Of a DNA stretch of 64,000 nucleotides, positions 8,261 through 16,784 are shown piece by piece (the stretch's first letter is position 1; each line of letters opens with the position of its first letter). Source of the DNA: Mobilibacterium timonense (GTDB lineage: Bacteria > Bacillota > Clostridia > Peptostreptococcales > Anaerovoracaceae); the NCBI RefSeq assembly GCF_900155555.1, contig NZ_FUHN01000004.1:61775-125774 (forward strand), in the 5' to 3' direction. The notes beneath the pieces are model-generated. The model was not told the DNA's origin. It saw nothing but the letters and a program-made list of their open reading frames with translations, and ran no database searches. A program made the position numbers and the translations under genes.

Positions 8261-9682
8261 TCAGAAATACCAGTCCCTCTTTCTCCGGTCCTCCTCGATC
8301 TTCATCTCTCTCAGTGCCATCTCTCTGATCTTCGCCTGCCTGCGCGCTTTTCTCCTGCGCAGGTTTCGTCTCCTGATCTGGAGGAGCCTGATGAAGATAA
8401 GCAGGATAACAAGGAGTACAACTCCGATGATCACGGTCGTCCTGTTCGAAATATATAAATATGAAGGGAACCACCCCGCAGGTATGTCCTCCCTGACCAC
8501 AAGATCCACAGCCCCCTGGTATTCATCGGCTACATAGATCTTGAGCTCTCCGGCCTTGGTGCCCGCCTTGACTGGTGCCGTCAGCTTTTTGTTCACCTCC
8601 GCCTTCACCTGCACGAGAGAACTGCTGCCCTCCGGCGGAATGTAGACGTAGGCCTTCTTTTCAGTGTATACCGGCACCCGGGTGGACGCTCCGTGGCGCA
8701 CCATGACCTTTCCTTTTTCCACGCCCGCCTTGCTGATGACCTTCTTCGTGACGTTCTTGAAGCCGTAGTCGAGAAGCGATGTGGCATCGGCGACCCTTGA
8801 AGAATCAGGATCGTTCATGAGGATGACCATCATGGACATGTCGTCCTGCTCTGCGATGACCGCAAAGACCGTGGAATCCCTGGCGTCTCCTCCATCGTCT
8901 GTCGAAGGCGGCACGGTCTCGTGGCTCAGGATCCCTCCGTAGACGCCGGAATATGCCAGGCTTCCGTCGCTCCCTCCCGTGAGCAGCTCGTTCCTGCTGC
9001 TAAGGGTCCTGGCAGCCGACTTGTCCGTGGCGTCCATATTGTATGTCTTAACTCCGAGGATCTTCTTGATCTTTTTGTAGGTCATGGCCGTCTTGAGCAT
9101 GTCCCCCACGTCTTCCGCCGTGGAGTACTGACCGTCCTGGTTCGCTCCGGATGGGTTCGCGAATTTCGTGTTCAGCAGTCCCATCTGCGATGCCTTCTGG
9201 TTCATCTGCTCGGTAAAAGTAGACACGGATCCCGCGGAGTACACCGCCAGTGCATAGGCTGCCTCGTCGGAGTCGTCGATCAGCATGGCGTAAAGGAGGT
9301 CGTTTACAGAAACAGTCTCGTCCTTCTGGAAAAGGTCTCCCTGCTCATCCGAGACGGCGTCCATCTGAACGGTGTTTTTGAGTTCATTCTTGCTGTGCAT
9401 GTTGTCCAGGACCACCATGGCGGTCATCAGCTTTGCGGCACCGGCCATCGGAAGCTTCCTGTCCCCGTGGTTGGAATAAACCACTTCACCCGTCGTCGCG
9501 GACATCACAACTGCCGCCTCCGCGGAGGAAGACGGTTGATCATCGGCAAACACCTGATTAGCATTGATGGTGGTCATCAATGCCAGTGCAACAAGCACCG
9601 TCACGACAGCCACCATCACGTTTCTTCTGCTATTGTTTGTCGATGAGCAGTATTCAGATCTCTCTTTCTTACTTGTTCTCAT
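8261..9682 (-). CDS. D-alanyl-D-alanine carboxypeptidase (peptidase S11) homologue, probably catalytically inactive
   Basis: Fold and layout match a DacF/DacA-type low-molecular-weight PBP: N-terminal signal or anchor (about 22-47), S11 domain, PBP5-C-like beta domain (about 330-425), and a C-terminal membrane segment (IIGVVLLVILLIFI) followed by a basic cytoplasmic tail. All three active-site motifs are altered, numbering from the ATG at 9682: SxxK reads G81-A-A-K84, SxN reads D137-S-D139, and KTG reads Y244-S-G246. I therefore infer a binding or scaffold protein, not a carboxypeptidase. The ATG overlaps the serC stop; the frame also offers an upstream TTG at 9688. The uvrC start follows its stop by four bases. 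Confidence 0.85.
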   Translation of the reverse strand: MRTSKKERSEYCSSTNNSRRNVMVAVVTVLVALALMTTINANQVFADDQPSSSAEAAVVMSATTGEVVYSNHGDRKLPMAGAAKLMTAMVVLDNMHSKNELKNTVQMDAVSDEQGDLFQKDETVSVNDLLYAMLIDDSDEAAYALAVYSAGSVSTFTEQMNQKASQMGLLNTKFANPSGANQDGQYSTAEDVGDMLKTAMTYKKIKKILGVKTYNMDATDKSAARTLSSRNELLTGGSDGSLAYSGVYGGILSHETVPPSTDDGGDARDSTVFAVIAEQDDMSMMVILMNDPDSSRVADATSLLDYGFKNVTKKVISKAGVEKGKVMVRHGASTRVPVYTEKKAYVYIPPEGSSSLVQVKAEVNKKLTAPVKAGTKAGELKIYVADEYQGAVDLVVREDIPAGWFPSYLYISNRTTVIIGVVLLVILLIFIRLLQIRRRNLRRRKARRQAKIREMALREMKIEEDRRKRDWYF

Positions 9683-10760
9683 CTTCAAATTTCTTCATGT
9701 AAGCTATCAGCGCGTCTACACCCTCCTCAGGCATAGCGTTGTACAGAGAAGCTCTCATTCCGCCTACGGATCTGTGTCCTGCCAGGTTGATCATGCCCTG
9801 CTCCTTTGCGCCTGCGATGAACTTCTTGTCCAGCTCAGGATCTCCCGTTACGAACGTGACATTCATGAGGGATCTGTCTTCCTTTGCAACAGAAGGCTTG
9901 AACAGTTTGCTCTGATCGAGGTAATCGTAGAGCTTTTCTGCCTTCTCAACGTCTCTCTTGTGCATCTCCTTGATGCCGCCGATGCTCTTCAGGTATTTGA
10001 ATACCTCTCCGGCAACGTATATGGAGAAGCATGGAGGAGTGTTATACATGGAGCCCTTCTTTGCGTGTGTTGCGTAATCCAGGTAAATAGGGGTCTTCTC
10101 GTCGGCCTGTCCTACCAGATCCTTTCTCACGATGACGATGGTAACTCCTGCAGGTGCGATGTTCTTCTGAGCTCCGGCGTAGATCAGTCCGTACTTGGAA
10201 ACATCTACTTCCTCGGACAGGATGCAGGAAGACATGTCGGCTACCAGCACCTTGTCTCCAACATCAGGAACGGTGTTGAAGTGCGTTCCGTAGATGGTGT
10301 TGTTGGAGCAGATGTAAACGTAGTCAGCATCCTCTCTGATGTCGTCCTTAGTGATCTTCGGGATGTATGAGAAGTGATCCTCCTCAGAAGAAGCGATGGC
10401 CTTGGCATCTCCGAACTTCTGAGCCTCCTGGAAAGCCTTCTTCGCCCAGTTTCCTGTGATGATGTAGTCTGCCTTTCCGTTCTTCCTCATCAGGTTCATC
10501 GGAACCATGGAGAACTGCAGTGTACCGCCTCCCTGGAGGAACAGCACATAGTAATCATCCGGAATGTTCATGAGGTCTCTCAGGTTCTGCTCAGCATCCT
10601 CAATGATCTTCTTATACTCTGGAGACCTGTGGCTCATCTCCATTACGGATTCCCCTGTTCCCTCGTAGTTCAGGAGCTCCTTCTGGACCTTCTCCAGGAC
10701 TTCCAGCGGAAGGACCGATGGGCCTGCGGAGAAGTTGTATACGCGGTCGTACTTAGACAT
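9669..10760 (-). CDS. serC: Phosphoserine aminotransferase
   Basis: PLP-dependent class V aminotransferase converting 3-phosphohydroxypyruvate to phosphoserine. 363 residues. It begins YNFSAGPSVLP, the classic SerC opening, has the HRSPEY motif near residue 44, and the PLP lysine in GAQKNIAPAG near 198. The C terminus has the GHRSVGGMRASLYNA substrate loop. The ATG at 10760 follows GGAGGTAAAGTCTA. Its promoter overlaps that of divergently transcribed serA, the preceding enzyme of the same pathway. Its 3' end overlaps the start of the PBP-like gene. Confidence 0.96.
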   Translation of the reverse strand: MSKYDRVYNFSAGPSVLPLEVLEKVQKELLNYEGTGESVMEMSHRSPEYKKIIEDAEQNLRDLMNIPDDYYVLFLQGGGTLQFSMVPMNLMRKNGKADYIITGNWAKKAFQEAQKFGDAKAIASSEEDHFSYIPKITKDDIREDADYVYICSNNTIYGTHFNTVPDVGDKVLVADMSSCILSEEVDVSKYGLIYAGAQKNIAPAGVTIVIVRKDLVGQADEKTPIYLDYATHAKKGSMYNTPPCFSIYVAGEVFKYLKSIGGIKEMHKRDVEKAEKLYDYLDQSKLFKPSVAKEDRSLMNVTFVTGDPELDKKFIAGAKEQGMINLAGHRSVGGMRASLYNAMPEEGVDALIAYMKKFEDENK

Positions 10761-10810
10761 TAGACTTTACCTCCATACTTCGTTTGTTTAAGTGTCTAAA
10801 CAGCACTGAA

Positions 10811-10839
10811 ATTGTAGCACTAATATCGTTGAAAGTAAA
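10811..10839 (-). promoter_or_regulatory. serC promoter
   Basis: Reverse-strand TTTACT (10834-10839), 17-base spacer, TACAAT (10811-10816). Its -35 shares position 10834 with the serA -35 on the opposite strand. Confidence 0.65.
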
Positions 10840-10857
10840 GGTGTAAGATGTTATACT
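10829..10857 (+). promoter_or_regulatory. serA promoter, back to back with the serC promoter
   Basis: TTGAAA (10829-10834), 17-base spacer, TATACT (10852-10857). The predicted start near 10864 leaves a leader of roughly 177 bases before serA, which includes a very GC-rich stretch ending in TTTTTT near 10941-10946. Confidence 0.65.
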
Positions 10858-11040
10858 TGACAAGGTTAAGTCAGTGATTTCAAGGGAAACAGGGAACGAC
10901 CACCGGCGATCGCCCCGCATTGCCCGGGACCGCCGCGGCGCGTTTTTTCCTTTTCCAGGTACATCACTGTATGGGCATGCGGACAGCATGACCGCATTTA
11001 CGGATTCTCTCAAGGGAGATCATTAGGAGGTACATTAGAA

Positions 11041-12180
11041 ATGCAGAAGTATTACATCGGGACCCTGAACAACATTTCGAAGGTGGGTCTGAGCCGTCTT
11101 ACTGACAATTACGAGATCACCGAAGACCTGGACAAGGCTGAAGGCATCGTAGTAAGAAGCTACAAGATGCACGATATGGATTTCTCCGATAACCTGCTGG
11201 CTATTGGAAGAGCTGGGGCCGGCGTTAATAATATTCCTCTTGACAAGTGTGCTGAGAAGGGGATCGTTGTTTTCAACACTCCTGGAGCAAACTCCAACGC
11301 TGTAAAGGAGCTGGTGATCGGCGGACTGATCATGGCTGCGAGAAACACCTACGAGGCTATTTCCTGGGCTGATTCCCTGGAGGGCGATGTTGCAGCCGAG
11401 GTCGAGAAGGGCAAGAAGCAGTTCAAGGGAACTGAGATCTCCGGCAAGACTCTCGGTATCATCGGGATTGGAGCCATCGGTGCTAAGGTTGCAAATGCAG
11501 CTCACGCCCTTGGCATGAACGTCGTAGGAAACTCCGTAGTCGTTTCCCCTCTTCTGACTGCTCCATGCAAGATGTACGACAGCATCCCTGAGATGGTAGA
11601 GGAGTGCGATTACATTTCCATCCACGTTCCATCACTGCCTGCCACTAAGGGTATGGTAAACAAGGAACTCATCAGCCACATGAAGGACGGAGTAGTCGTA
11701 TTGAACTATGCACGCCCTGACCTGATCGTGGAAGAGGATGTTCTGGAGGCTGTAAAGTCTGGAAAGATCAGGAAGTACATGACCGACCTGGCAGATGAGA
11801 ATCTGATCAACGTTCCTGGAGTCATCGCTACACCTCACCTGGGAGCTTCTACAACAGAGGCCGAGGATAACTGCGCTGCCATGGCCGTAGACGAGTTGAT
11901 GGACTACTTCGAGAACGGAAACATCCGCAATTCCGTGAACTTCCCTGCCGTTACAGTTGACGCCAAGGAGGGCACTGTGAAGGCATGCATCCTCTACAAG
12001 GGTTGCGACGACATCTCCGCTGCTGTCAAGAAGGCTGTAGGTACCGATAACGTTGCCGGCCTTACCGACGGAAAGAAGAGAACAGAGTATGGATACGCCA
12101 TCGCCCTGATCAACGAAGGCGTCGACACTGCACCGCTTGAGAAGATCCCGGGAGTTCTCAAGGTGAGAGTGATCGGCTAA
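11041..12180 (+). CDS. serA: D-3-phosphoglycerate dehydrogenase
   Basis: First enzyme of serine synthesis, oxidising 3-phosphoglycerate with NAD. 379 residues. NAD-binding motif GIIGIGAIGAKVA near 141-153; the catalytic region has RAGAGVNNIP near 58-67, the Arg in NYARPDLIVEE, and the His in TPHLGASTTEAE near 260-270. The last 65 residues look like a short ACT-type regulatory segment (IALINEGVDTAPLEKIPGV). The ATG is preceded by AGGAGG with a ten-base spacer. Divergent from serC; ends in a strong terminator. Confidence 0.95.
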   Translation: MQKYYIGTLNNISKVGLSRLTDNYEITEDLDKAEGIVVRSYKMHDMDFSDNLLAIGRAGAGVNNIPLDKCAEKGIVVFNTPGANSNAVKELVIGGLIMAARNTYEAISWADSLEGDVAAEVEKGKKQFKGTEISGKTLGIIGIGAIGAKVANAAHALGMNVVGNSVVVSPLLTAPCKMYDSIPEMVEECDYISIHVPSLPATKGMVNKELISHMKDGVVVLNYARPDLIVEEDVLEAVKSGKIRKYMTDLADENLINVPGVIATPHLGASTTEAEDNCAAMAVDELMDYFENGNIRNSVNFPAVTVDAKEGTVKACILYKGCDDISAAVKKAVGTDNVAGLTDGKKRTEYGYAIALINEGVDTAPLEKIPGVLKVRVIG

Positions 12181-12211
12181 CCGACGCAAGGTCCGCAAGG
12201 AATCGAGCACG

Positions 12212-12245
12212 AAAAAAAGGATGCCCATCGCGGCATCCTTTTTTA
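12212..12245. terminator. Bidirectional terminator between serA and mscL
   Basis: AAAAAAA-GGATGCC-CATCGC-GGCATCC-TTTTTTT. Works for serA (plus) and for mscL (minus), which converge here. Confidence 0.9.
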
Positions 12246-12317
12246 TGCGTCTGCATTGTATCACTGTGTCGACAAGTGTGTCAGTTAGAAACGTCCCTGT
12301 TGACACCAGGTAACAAA

Positions 12318-12791
12318 CTATTCTTCTTTTTTGTTTTCCTGGAGGGCCGCCCTCACGGACTCTGCAGTCTCTCCGCCGGCCAGGAGATCACGGATCTCGG
12401 TCATCAGCCTGATATCCTCAGGTGTCTCTGGAGCCGGTTCTGGAGCATGCTCCTCTTTCTCTCTGAACCTGTTGAATGCCCTGATGACCATGAAGATCAC
12501 CAGCGCCACTATGAGGAAGTTCACCACCTGCTGAATGAACATCCCGTAGTTTATCGTCGCCGGCTCTGCGCCGCCGACCGGATTCCCGATGACCACCTTC
12601 AGCGAGGAGAAATCCACACCTCCCGTGAGCAGCGCTACGATCGGCATCAGTATGTCGTTGACCAGCGAGGTCACGATGGCGGTGAACGCCCCGCCTATGA
12701 TAACGCCCACTGCCATGTCCAGAACGTTCCCCCTGGATATGAACTCCTTGAACTCAGCAATGAATCCCTTTTTCTTATTGCTGTCACCCAT
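12318..12791 (-). CDS. mscL: Large-conductance mechanosensitive channel
   Basis: Homopentameric osmotic release valve in the cytoplasmic membrane. 157 residues. The N-terminal helix and first membrane segment are canonical (EFISRGNVLDMAVGVIIGGA), a periplasmic-type loop is at about 55-80, the second membrane segment is VVNFLIVALVIFMVIRA, and the C-terminal helical bundle is charged, with a proline-rich linker (PEPAPETPEDIRLMTEIRDLL). Start ATG at 12791 follows AGAGGTGATACATA. Next on the strand is the lipid-kinase gene, 34 bases upstream. Confidence 0.95.
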   Translation of the reverse strand: MGDSNKKKGFIAEFKEFISRGNVLDMAVGVIIGGAFTAIVTSLVNDILMPIVALLTGGVDFSSLKVVIGNPVGGAEPATINYGMFIQQVVNFLIVALVIFMVIRAFNRFREKEEHAPEPAPETPEDIRLMTEIRDLLAGGETAESVRAALQENKKEE

Positions 12792-12825
12792 TATGTATCA
12801 CCTCTGTACGATCTTTCCGGAGGGC

Positions 12826-13815
12826 CTACCTGCCCACTCCTTCTCCAGTTATAAGATTTACCGCACTTCTCAACGTGTCTACCTGTATGTCCGTGGCTCC
12901 CTGCTCATACTCTCCATCAAGGGTCCACGGAGTCCCGGGCTCGATGCGGATTTTTATATTGCGGGCACTGTAAAAGGTGATCTCGTCAGCTTTAAGCTGC
13001 CCGTCAAGGAGAGACAAAGCAATGCTGTTCAGTTCCATCAGGTTGTTAGGCCTGCGGATCAGCAGCAGTTCCATCATACCGTCGTTCATGTCCACATCGA
13101 AGTTGTCCAGCTTCAGCAGACCCCCGACGGATGTGGAATTGCAGATGGCGCCGAAAATAAAATCTCCGGAAAACTCTCTCTCGTTGGGAGTCCCTTCGTC
13201 GACGATGAATTTCGCCATGACCGGCTTGATGTTCAGCACGTCCCTGATGCCCTGAAGCATGTAGGCGGTGTGGCCCATGATGTTCTTCAGGTTCTGGGGA
13301 ACTGAATAGGAAGTGCTGGTGAATGCACCAAACGACGCCACGTATGAAAAGTAGCGGCCATTAAAAGACCCCACGTCCAGTTTTTTCGGCGTGCCGTTGG
13401 CTGCCACCCAGGCAGCATCGGTTATCCCCTTCGGCAATCCCACGCTGGCACCGAAATCGTTGGTGCTTCCCGATGGTATGTATCCGATCTCCGTAGTGCA
13501 TCCGGCAGAGAGAACGCCTTCGATGACCTCGTTCAACGTCCCGTCTCCACCGGAGCAGACGATCCTGTCCATGTCCCCGGCATAGAGATTGGCAAAAGTC
13601 TTCGCGTCTCCCGATTTCGCCGTCATCAGGACTGAAGTCAGGAACCCGGCATCACTGAAGATCTGCAGGATATCCGCCAGGTATCTCACGGCCTGCATAG
13701 TGCCGGCCTTCGGGTTCAGAATGAAGAGGAGCCTCTTCCTTTCGCTCCCGTCCCTTCTTTCATCCTCTCTCTGTGCCACATCACCGGTGTTATTCTTCAC
13801 ATCACTATCAACCAT
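12826..13815 (-). CDS. Diacylglycerol kinase-like lipid kinase family protein
   Basis: Member of the DagK/YegS/BmrU lipid kinase family. 329 residues from the ATG at 13815. Family motifs: FILNPKAGT at the N terminus, the nucleotide-binding CSGGDGTLNEVI, the GSTNDFG loop, and a C-terminal beta domain ending in TLDGEY, the conserved region before the last strands. The frame runs upstream to 13875, but that would overlap the YihY gene by 47 bases, and the ATG at 13815 starts 13 bases after its stop. Substrate (diacylglycerol, undecaprenol or another lipid) cannot be told from sequence. Confidence 0.87.
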   Translation of the reverse strand: MVDSDVKNNTGDVAQREDERRDGSERKRLLFILNPKAGTMQAVRYLADILQIFSDAGFLTSVLMTAKSGDAKTFANLYAGDMDRIVCSGGDGTLNEVIEGVLSAGCTTEIGYIPSGSTNDFGASVGLPKGITDAAWVAANGTPKKLDVGSFNGRYFSYVASFGAFTSTSYSVPQNLKNIMGHTAYMLQGIRDVLNIKPVMAKFIVDEGTPNEREFSGDFIFGAICNSTSVGGLLKLDNFDVDMNDGMMELLLIRRPNNLMELNSIALSLLDGQLKADEITFYSARNIKIRIEPGTPWTLDGEYEQGATDIQVDTLRSAVNLITGEGVGR

Positions 13816-13828
13816 AACATCACCGTTT

Positions 13829-14983
13829 TTACTCGTCCTTCGCCCGTATCTCCACCTCGACCTCCGCCGATGCACGGGCCTCCTTCACTACCTTTTCCGC
13901 CTGCTTTTCCCGCTCCTTCTTGCGGCGCAGGATCTCCCTGTCTCTTTCCTCGCTGTACCCCGGCACGAACTGCCGACTCATCTTTACGGCGATGGACTCA
14001 GGGTTGCTGTCCTCGTCGTCTTCGTCTGTGATTATGAGCTTCTTGTAATCGCTCTTGTCATCGCCCATCTGCTGCTCGAGGTACTTCACCATCTTCTCCT
14101 TGGTCAGGAGATGGCGCCCCATGATCTCGTCCCAGGCCTTATTGAACATCATTCCGATGCACAGTACCCAGGATATCAGGTAGAACCAGAGCATCAGCAC
14201 CACGATATTAGCAAACGCCCCGTAGAGTATATTGTAGTTTGCTATGTACGAGATGTAGATGGCGTAAAAAAAAGTGATTATCATTATCCCCAGCATGGCC
14301 AGGATGGTTCCCGGGATGATGCAGCGCAGAGGTACTCTGACCCTCGGCAGTATGTAGTAGATCATCATCAGCATCAGGAAAAAGAGTATGGCTGCTATAG
14401 GTCCTCTCATTGCCACCAGCAGCCGGGCCGCGTTGTTGTCGGAGACGATCTTGAGGAAAAGTTCTTCGCCATACACGTAGATGGTAAGCGTGAAGGCGAT
14501 GGCCATGATGGTGATGGCCGCCGTCGGTATCGCCTTTATCCTCTCGCTCCAGAAGCTGAACCTGTAGGATCCTTCCGTGAGGGAATAGGTCGTCAGCCTG
14601 GCAAGGGAAAACTCCAGTCCGGATGCAGCCCACAAAGCCAACACGATCAGCAGTATATTCGTGACCTTAACGTTAGATGTGGAAAAGAGATCCATCACGA
14701 AGCTGCTGACGGTGGTGTTTGTGTGGACGTTCAGCCACTCCTGGATAAAGTCCAGGGATACATCAAAAAGCCCCAGGAACTGTGAAAGCACCACCAGCGT
14801 CGGCATACTGGACATGAAAAAAAAGTAGGCGATCTGGGCGGCGAATCCGGTGTAGTACTGGTCGTCGAACTGGCGCCAGATGTGGAATCCCATCCTGATC
14901 AGTTTGTCTTTTGTCAGCCGCTGGCGGTCCGGGTCATTCAGCCTGTTTTTTATTTTGCCAATGATCTCCCGGAACCTATTCAC
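13829..14983 (-). CDS. YihY/BrkB family inner-membrane protein
   Basis: Polytopic membrane protein of the YihY (formerly RNase BN) family, function unresolved. About six hydrophobic helices between residues 50 and 290, including YYTGFAAQIAYFFFMSSMPT, the family's best-conserved segment. The C-terminal 95 residues are a charged cytoplasmic tail rich in Glu, Lys and Arg. The most likely start is the GTG at 14983 (GAGGAG seven bases upstream), overlapping the rdgB stop by eight bases; the open frame also allows a TTG at 14998. In an operon-like run rdgB, yihY, lipid kinase, mscL. Confidence 0.85.
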   Translation of the reverse strand: MNRFREIIGKIKNRLNDPDRQRLTKDKLIRMGFHIWRQFDDQYYTGFAAQIAYFFFMSSMPTLVVLSQFLGLFDVSLDFIQEWLNVHTNTTVSSFVMDLFSTSNVKVTNILLIVLALWAASGLEFSLARLTTYSLTEGSYRFSFWSERIKAIPTAAITIMAIAFTLTIYVYGEELFLKIVSDNNAARLLVAMRGPIAAILFFLMLMMIYYILPRVRVPLRCIIPGTILAMLGIMIITFFYAIYISYIANYNILYGAFANIVVLMLWFYLISWVLCIGMMFNKAWDEIMGRHLLTKEKMVKYLEQQMGDDKSDYKKLIITDEDDEDSNPESIAVKMSRQFVPGYSEERDREILRRKKEREKQAEKVVKEARASAEVEVEIRAKDE

Positions 14984-15566
14984 CGAGCATCTCCTCAAGT
15001 CGGGCCAGGGATCTTCCTCTGTGGCTTATGGCGTTCTTCTCCTCGGCGCTCATCTCCCCGAAGGTCTCATCTCTCCCCTCCGGGATGAATATCGGATCGT
15101 ATCCGAAACCTCCTTCTCCCCTGAAGTCTTCTGCAATGTGACCAGGGCACTCTCCCCTGGCCACCAGCTTCCTTCCATCCGGGAAAAGCATGGTTATCAC
15201 GGATACGAAGCGTGCGGTCCTCTCCTCGTAAGGGATCCCCTTAAGGAGTCCCAGGAGCTTCACGTTGTTGTCGTGAGGCGTGCAACCCTCTCCAGCGAAT
15301 CTGGCGGAATAGACTCCCGGAGCGCCGTTGAGGCAGTCCACCTCAAGGCCGCTGTCATCTGCAATGGTCGGCACCCCTGCAATGTCCAAGATGGCTTTCG
15401 CCTTGATATACGAATTTTCCTCGAAGGTCTCCCCTGTCTCCTCGACCTCGAATGCGTCTATACCGTAATCGTCCCGGGACACCACGGTCATGCCGAATTT
15501 CCCCAGTACGTCACCTATCTCTTTTATCTTCCCTTTGTTTCTGGAAGCCAGAACGACCTTTTCCAT
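14976..15566 (-). CDS. rdgB: XTP/dITP diphosphatase (non-canonical purine NTP pyrophosphatase)
   Basis: House-cleaning enzyme that removes ITP, XTP and dITP from nucleotide pools. 196 residues. Family motifs: SRNKGKIKEI at the N terminus (residues 8-17), DDSGLEVDCLNGAPGVYSAR in the middle (metal-binding acids), GFGYDPIF near 154, and SHRGRSL near the C terminus. The ATG at 15566 follows GGGGAGATAA. A short hairpin, GGGGCC-gaca-GGCCCC (15583-15598), sits just before the ribosome site and could affect its access. Confidence 0.95.
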   Translation of the reverse strand: MEKVVLASRNKGKIKEIGDVLGKFGMTVVSRDDYGIDAFEVEETGETFEENSYIKAKAILDIAGVPTIADDSGLEVDCLNGAPGVYSARFAGEGCTPHDNNVKLLGLLKGIPYEERTARFVSVITMLFPDGRKLVARGECPGHIAEDFRGEGGFGYDPIFIPEGRDETFGEMSAEEKNAISHRGRSLARLEEMLGE

Positions 15567-15665
15567 TTATCTCCCCGATCCCGGGGCCTGTCGGCCCCAC
15601 TCGATATTGCATTGAATAAAATCCTGCACAATACTACAGAATGCCATTGATTATACCACGACGTA

Positions 15666-15695
15666 TTGCAAATACAAAAGCATTAGTAGTATTAT
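15666..15695 (+). promoter_or_regulatory. Probable promoter of the AEC transporter gene
   Basis: TTGCAA (15666-15671), 18-base spacer, TATTAT (15690-15695), about 56 bases before the ATG. Confidence 0.5.
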
Positions 15696-15751
15696 AGAGA
15701 GGATTTTTGTGAAAAAGCACTGAAAAGCATATATAAATTTAGGAGTTTACA

Positions 15752-16702
15752 ATGGGTTTGATAGTGAGTAAGGTTTTGGTGGTCTTTATATACATCGGCG
15801 TGGGATTTGCGGCCTGTAAGGGCGGCCTTATCGGAAAGGATGCCGTGAAAGGTCTCAACATGCTGGTCCTCAACATCGCTTCTCCCTGTCTGCTGATCTC
15901 TTCGATCACCAGCAGGAAACTGAACGACAGCCTCTTCAAAAACACCATCATCATGTTCGTGCTGACCATTGTCTTTTTCATACTGCTTTCTATCTTCACG
16001 GTTTGGCTGTCCAGACGGATGGGGATGGACGACGACGCAAGGGCAAATGTTCTTGCGGTGGGAATGACCGCCTGCAATTCCGGTTTCATGGGCATCCCTG
16101 TTGCACAGTCCGTTTTCGGAGGTCTGACCTTTTACTATGTGATCATACAGAACATAGCCTTCAACCTGTATATCTACATCATGTCGATAATGCAATTCAA
16201 CCACGGTGTGAAAAAGGTCAGTGGAAAGGTCACGCTGAGAAAGGCGATAATGCCATTCATCAACGTGCTGACGATATCGGCTGTTGCATCCATCGTCCTT
16301 CTGTTCGCCAGGATCTCGCTGCCTCAGTACGCTCTGGACATCTTTTCCACTCTCGGAAATGTATGCATCCCTGTTTCCATGATCATCGTAGGTATCAATC
16401 TCACCGAGGGCAGTCTCATGAGTCACTTTACCAATCCGAAGATCCTGATCACATCTCTGATAAAGCTGATCGGTGTTCCTGCTCTCACCCTGGCCATTGT
16501 CTATCCGATGCCATTGGATCCACTGGTAAAGCTTGCCACTGTGCTGTGCATGACATTCCCGACTGCCGTAATAACCGTAGCTCTTGCGGCGAGAGAAGAC
16601 AGGGACTCCGGACTGATGTCGGAGTGCGTCGCCACATCCACGCTCCTTTCGGTTGTGACGCTGCCGGTGTGGATGATAATACTCACGACGCTGTTCCTCT
16701 GA
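15752..16702 (+). CDS. AEC (auxin efflux carrier) family transporter
   Basis: Membrane carrier of the AEC/BART superfamily; bacterial members carry malate, malonate or other organic acids. 316 residues with about ten hydrophobic segments in two repeats of five. Recognisable family positions include NMLVLNIASPCLL in helix 2, MTACNSGFMGIPVAQ in helix 4 and TFPTAVITVALA in the second repeat. ATG follows TTTAGGAGTTTACA. Single gene, closed by a strong terminator; no regulator or enzyme neighbour points to its substrate. Confidence 0.88.
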   Translation: MGLIVSKVLVVFIYIGVGFAACKGGLIGKDAVKGLNMLVLNIASPCLLISSITSRKLNDSLFKNTIIMFVLTIVFFILLSIFTVWLSRRMGMDDDARANVLAVGMTACNSGFMGIPVAQSVFGGLTFYYVIIQNIAFNLYIYIMSIMQFNHGVKKVSGKVTLRKAIMPFINVLTISAVASIVLLFARISLPQYALDIFSTLGNVCIPVSMIIVGINLTEGSLMSHFTNPKILITSLIKLIGVPALTLAIVYPMPLDPLVKLATVLCMTFPTAVITVALAAREDRDSGLMSECVATSTLLSVVTLPVWMIILTTLFL

Positions 16703-16713
16703 CGTCAGCAGCG

Positions 16714-16764
16714 AAAAAGCCGTGTCTCTCCGGATCGATCTGATCCGGAGAGACACGGCTTTTT
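16714..16764. terminator. Strong bidirectional terminator between AEC gene and SCIFF maturase
   Basis: AAAAA followed by a perfect 17-base-pair stem (GCCGTGTCTCTCCGGAT and its complement) around a seven-base loop, then TTTTT. Serves both converging genes. Confidence 0.93.
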
Positions 16765-16784
16765 CTTGTTGATCGCACTGTTTT

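Noticed and set aside
10753..11013. An 86-codon frame in the serC-serA gap
   Set aside because: It overlaps both promoters and has no ribosome site or homologue-like sequence.
10864..11040. A T-box or serine-type riboswitch in the serA leader
   Set aside because: No T-box sequence or recognisable aptamer core could be found; only a GC-rich run and T6 are seen.
13589..14785. A 398-codon plus-strand frame
   Set aside because: Antisense to the lipid kinase and YihY genes; His/Asp/Gln-rich composition typical of a shadow frame.
15692..16756. A 354-codon minus-strand frame
   Set aside because: Antisense to the AEC transporter and crosses a strong bidirectional terminator; no ribosome site.
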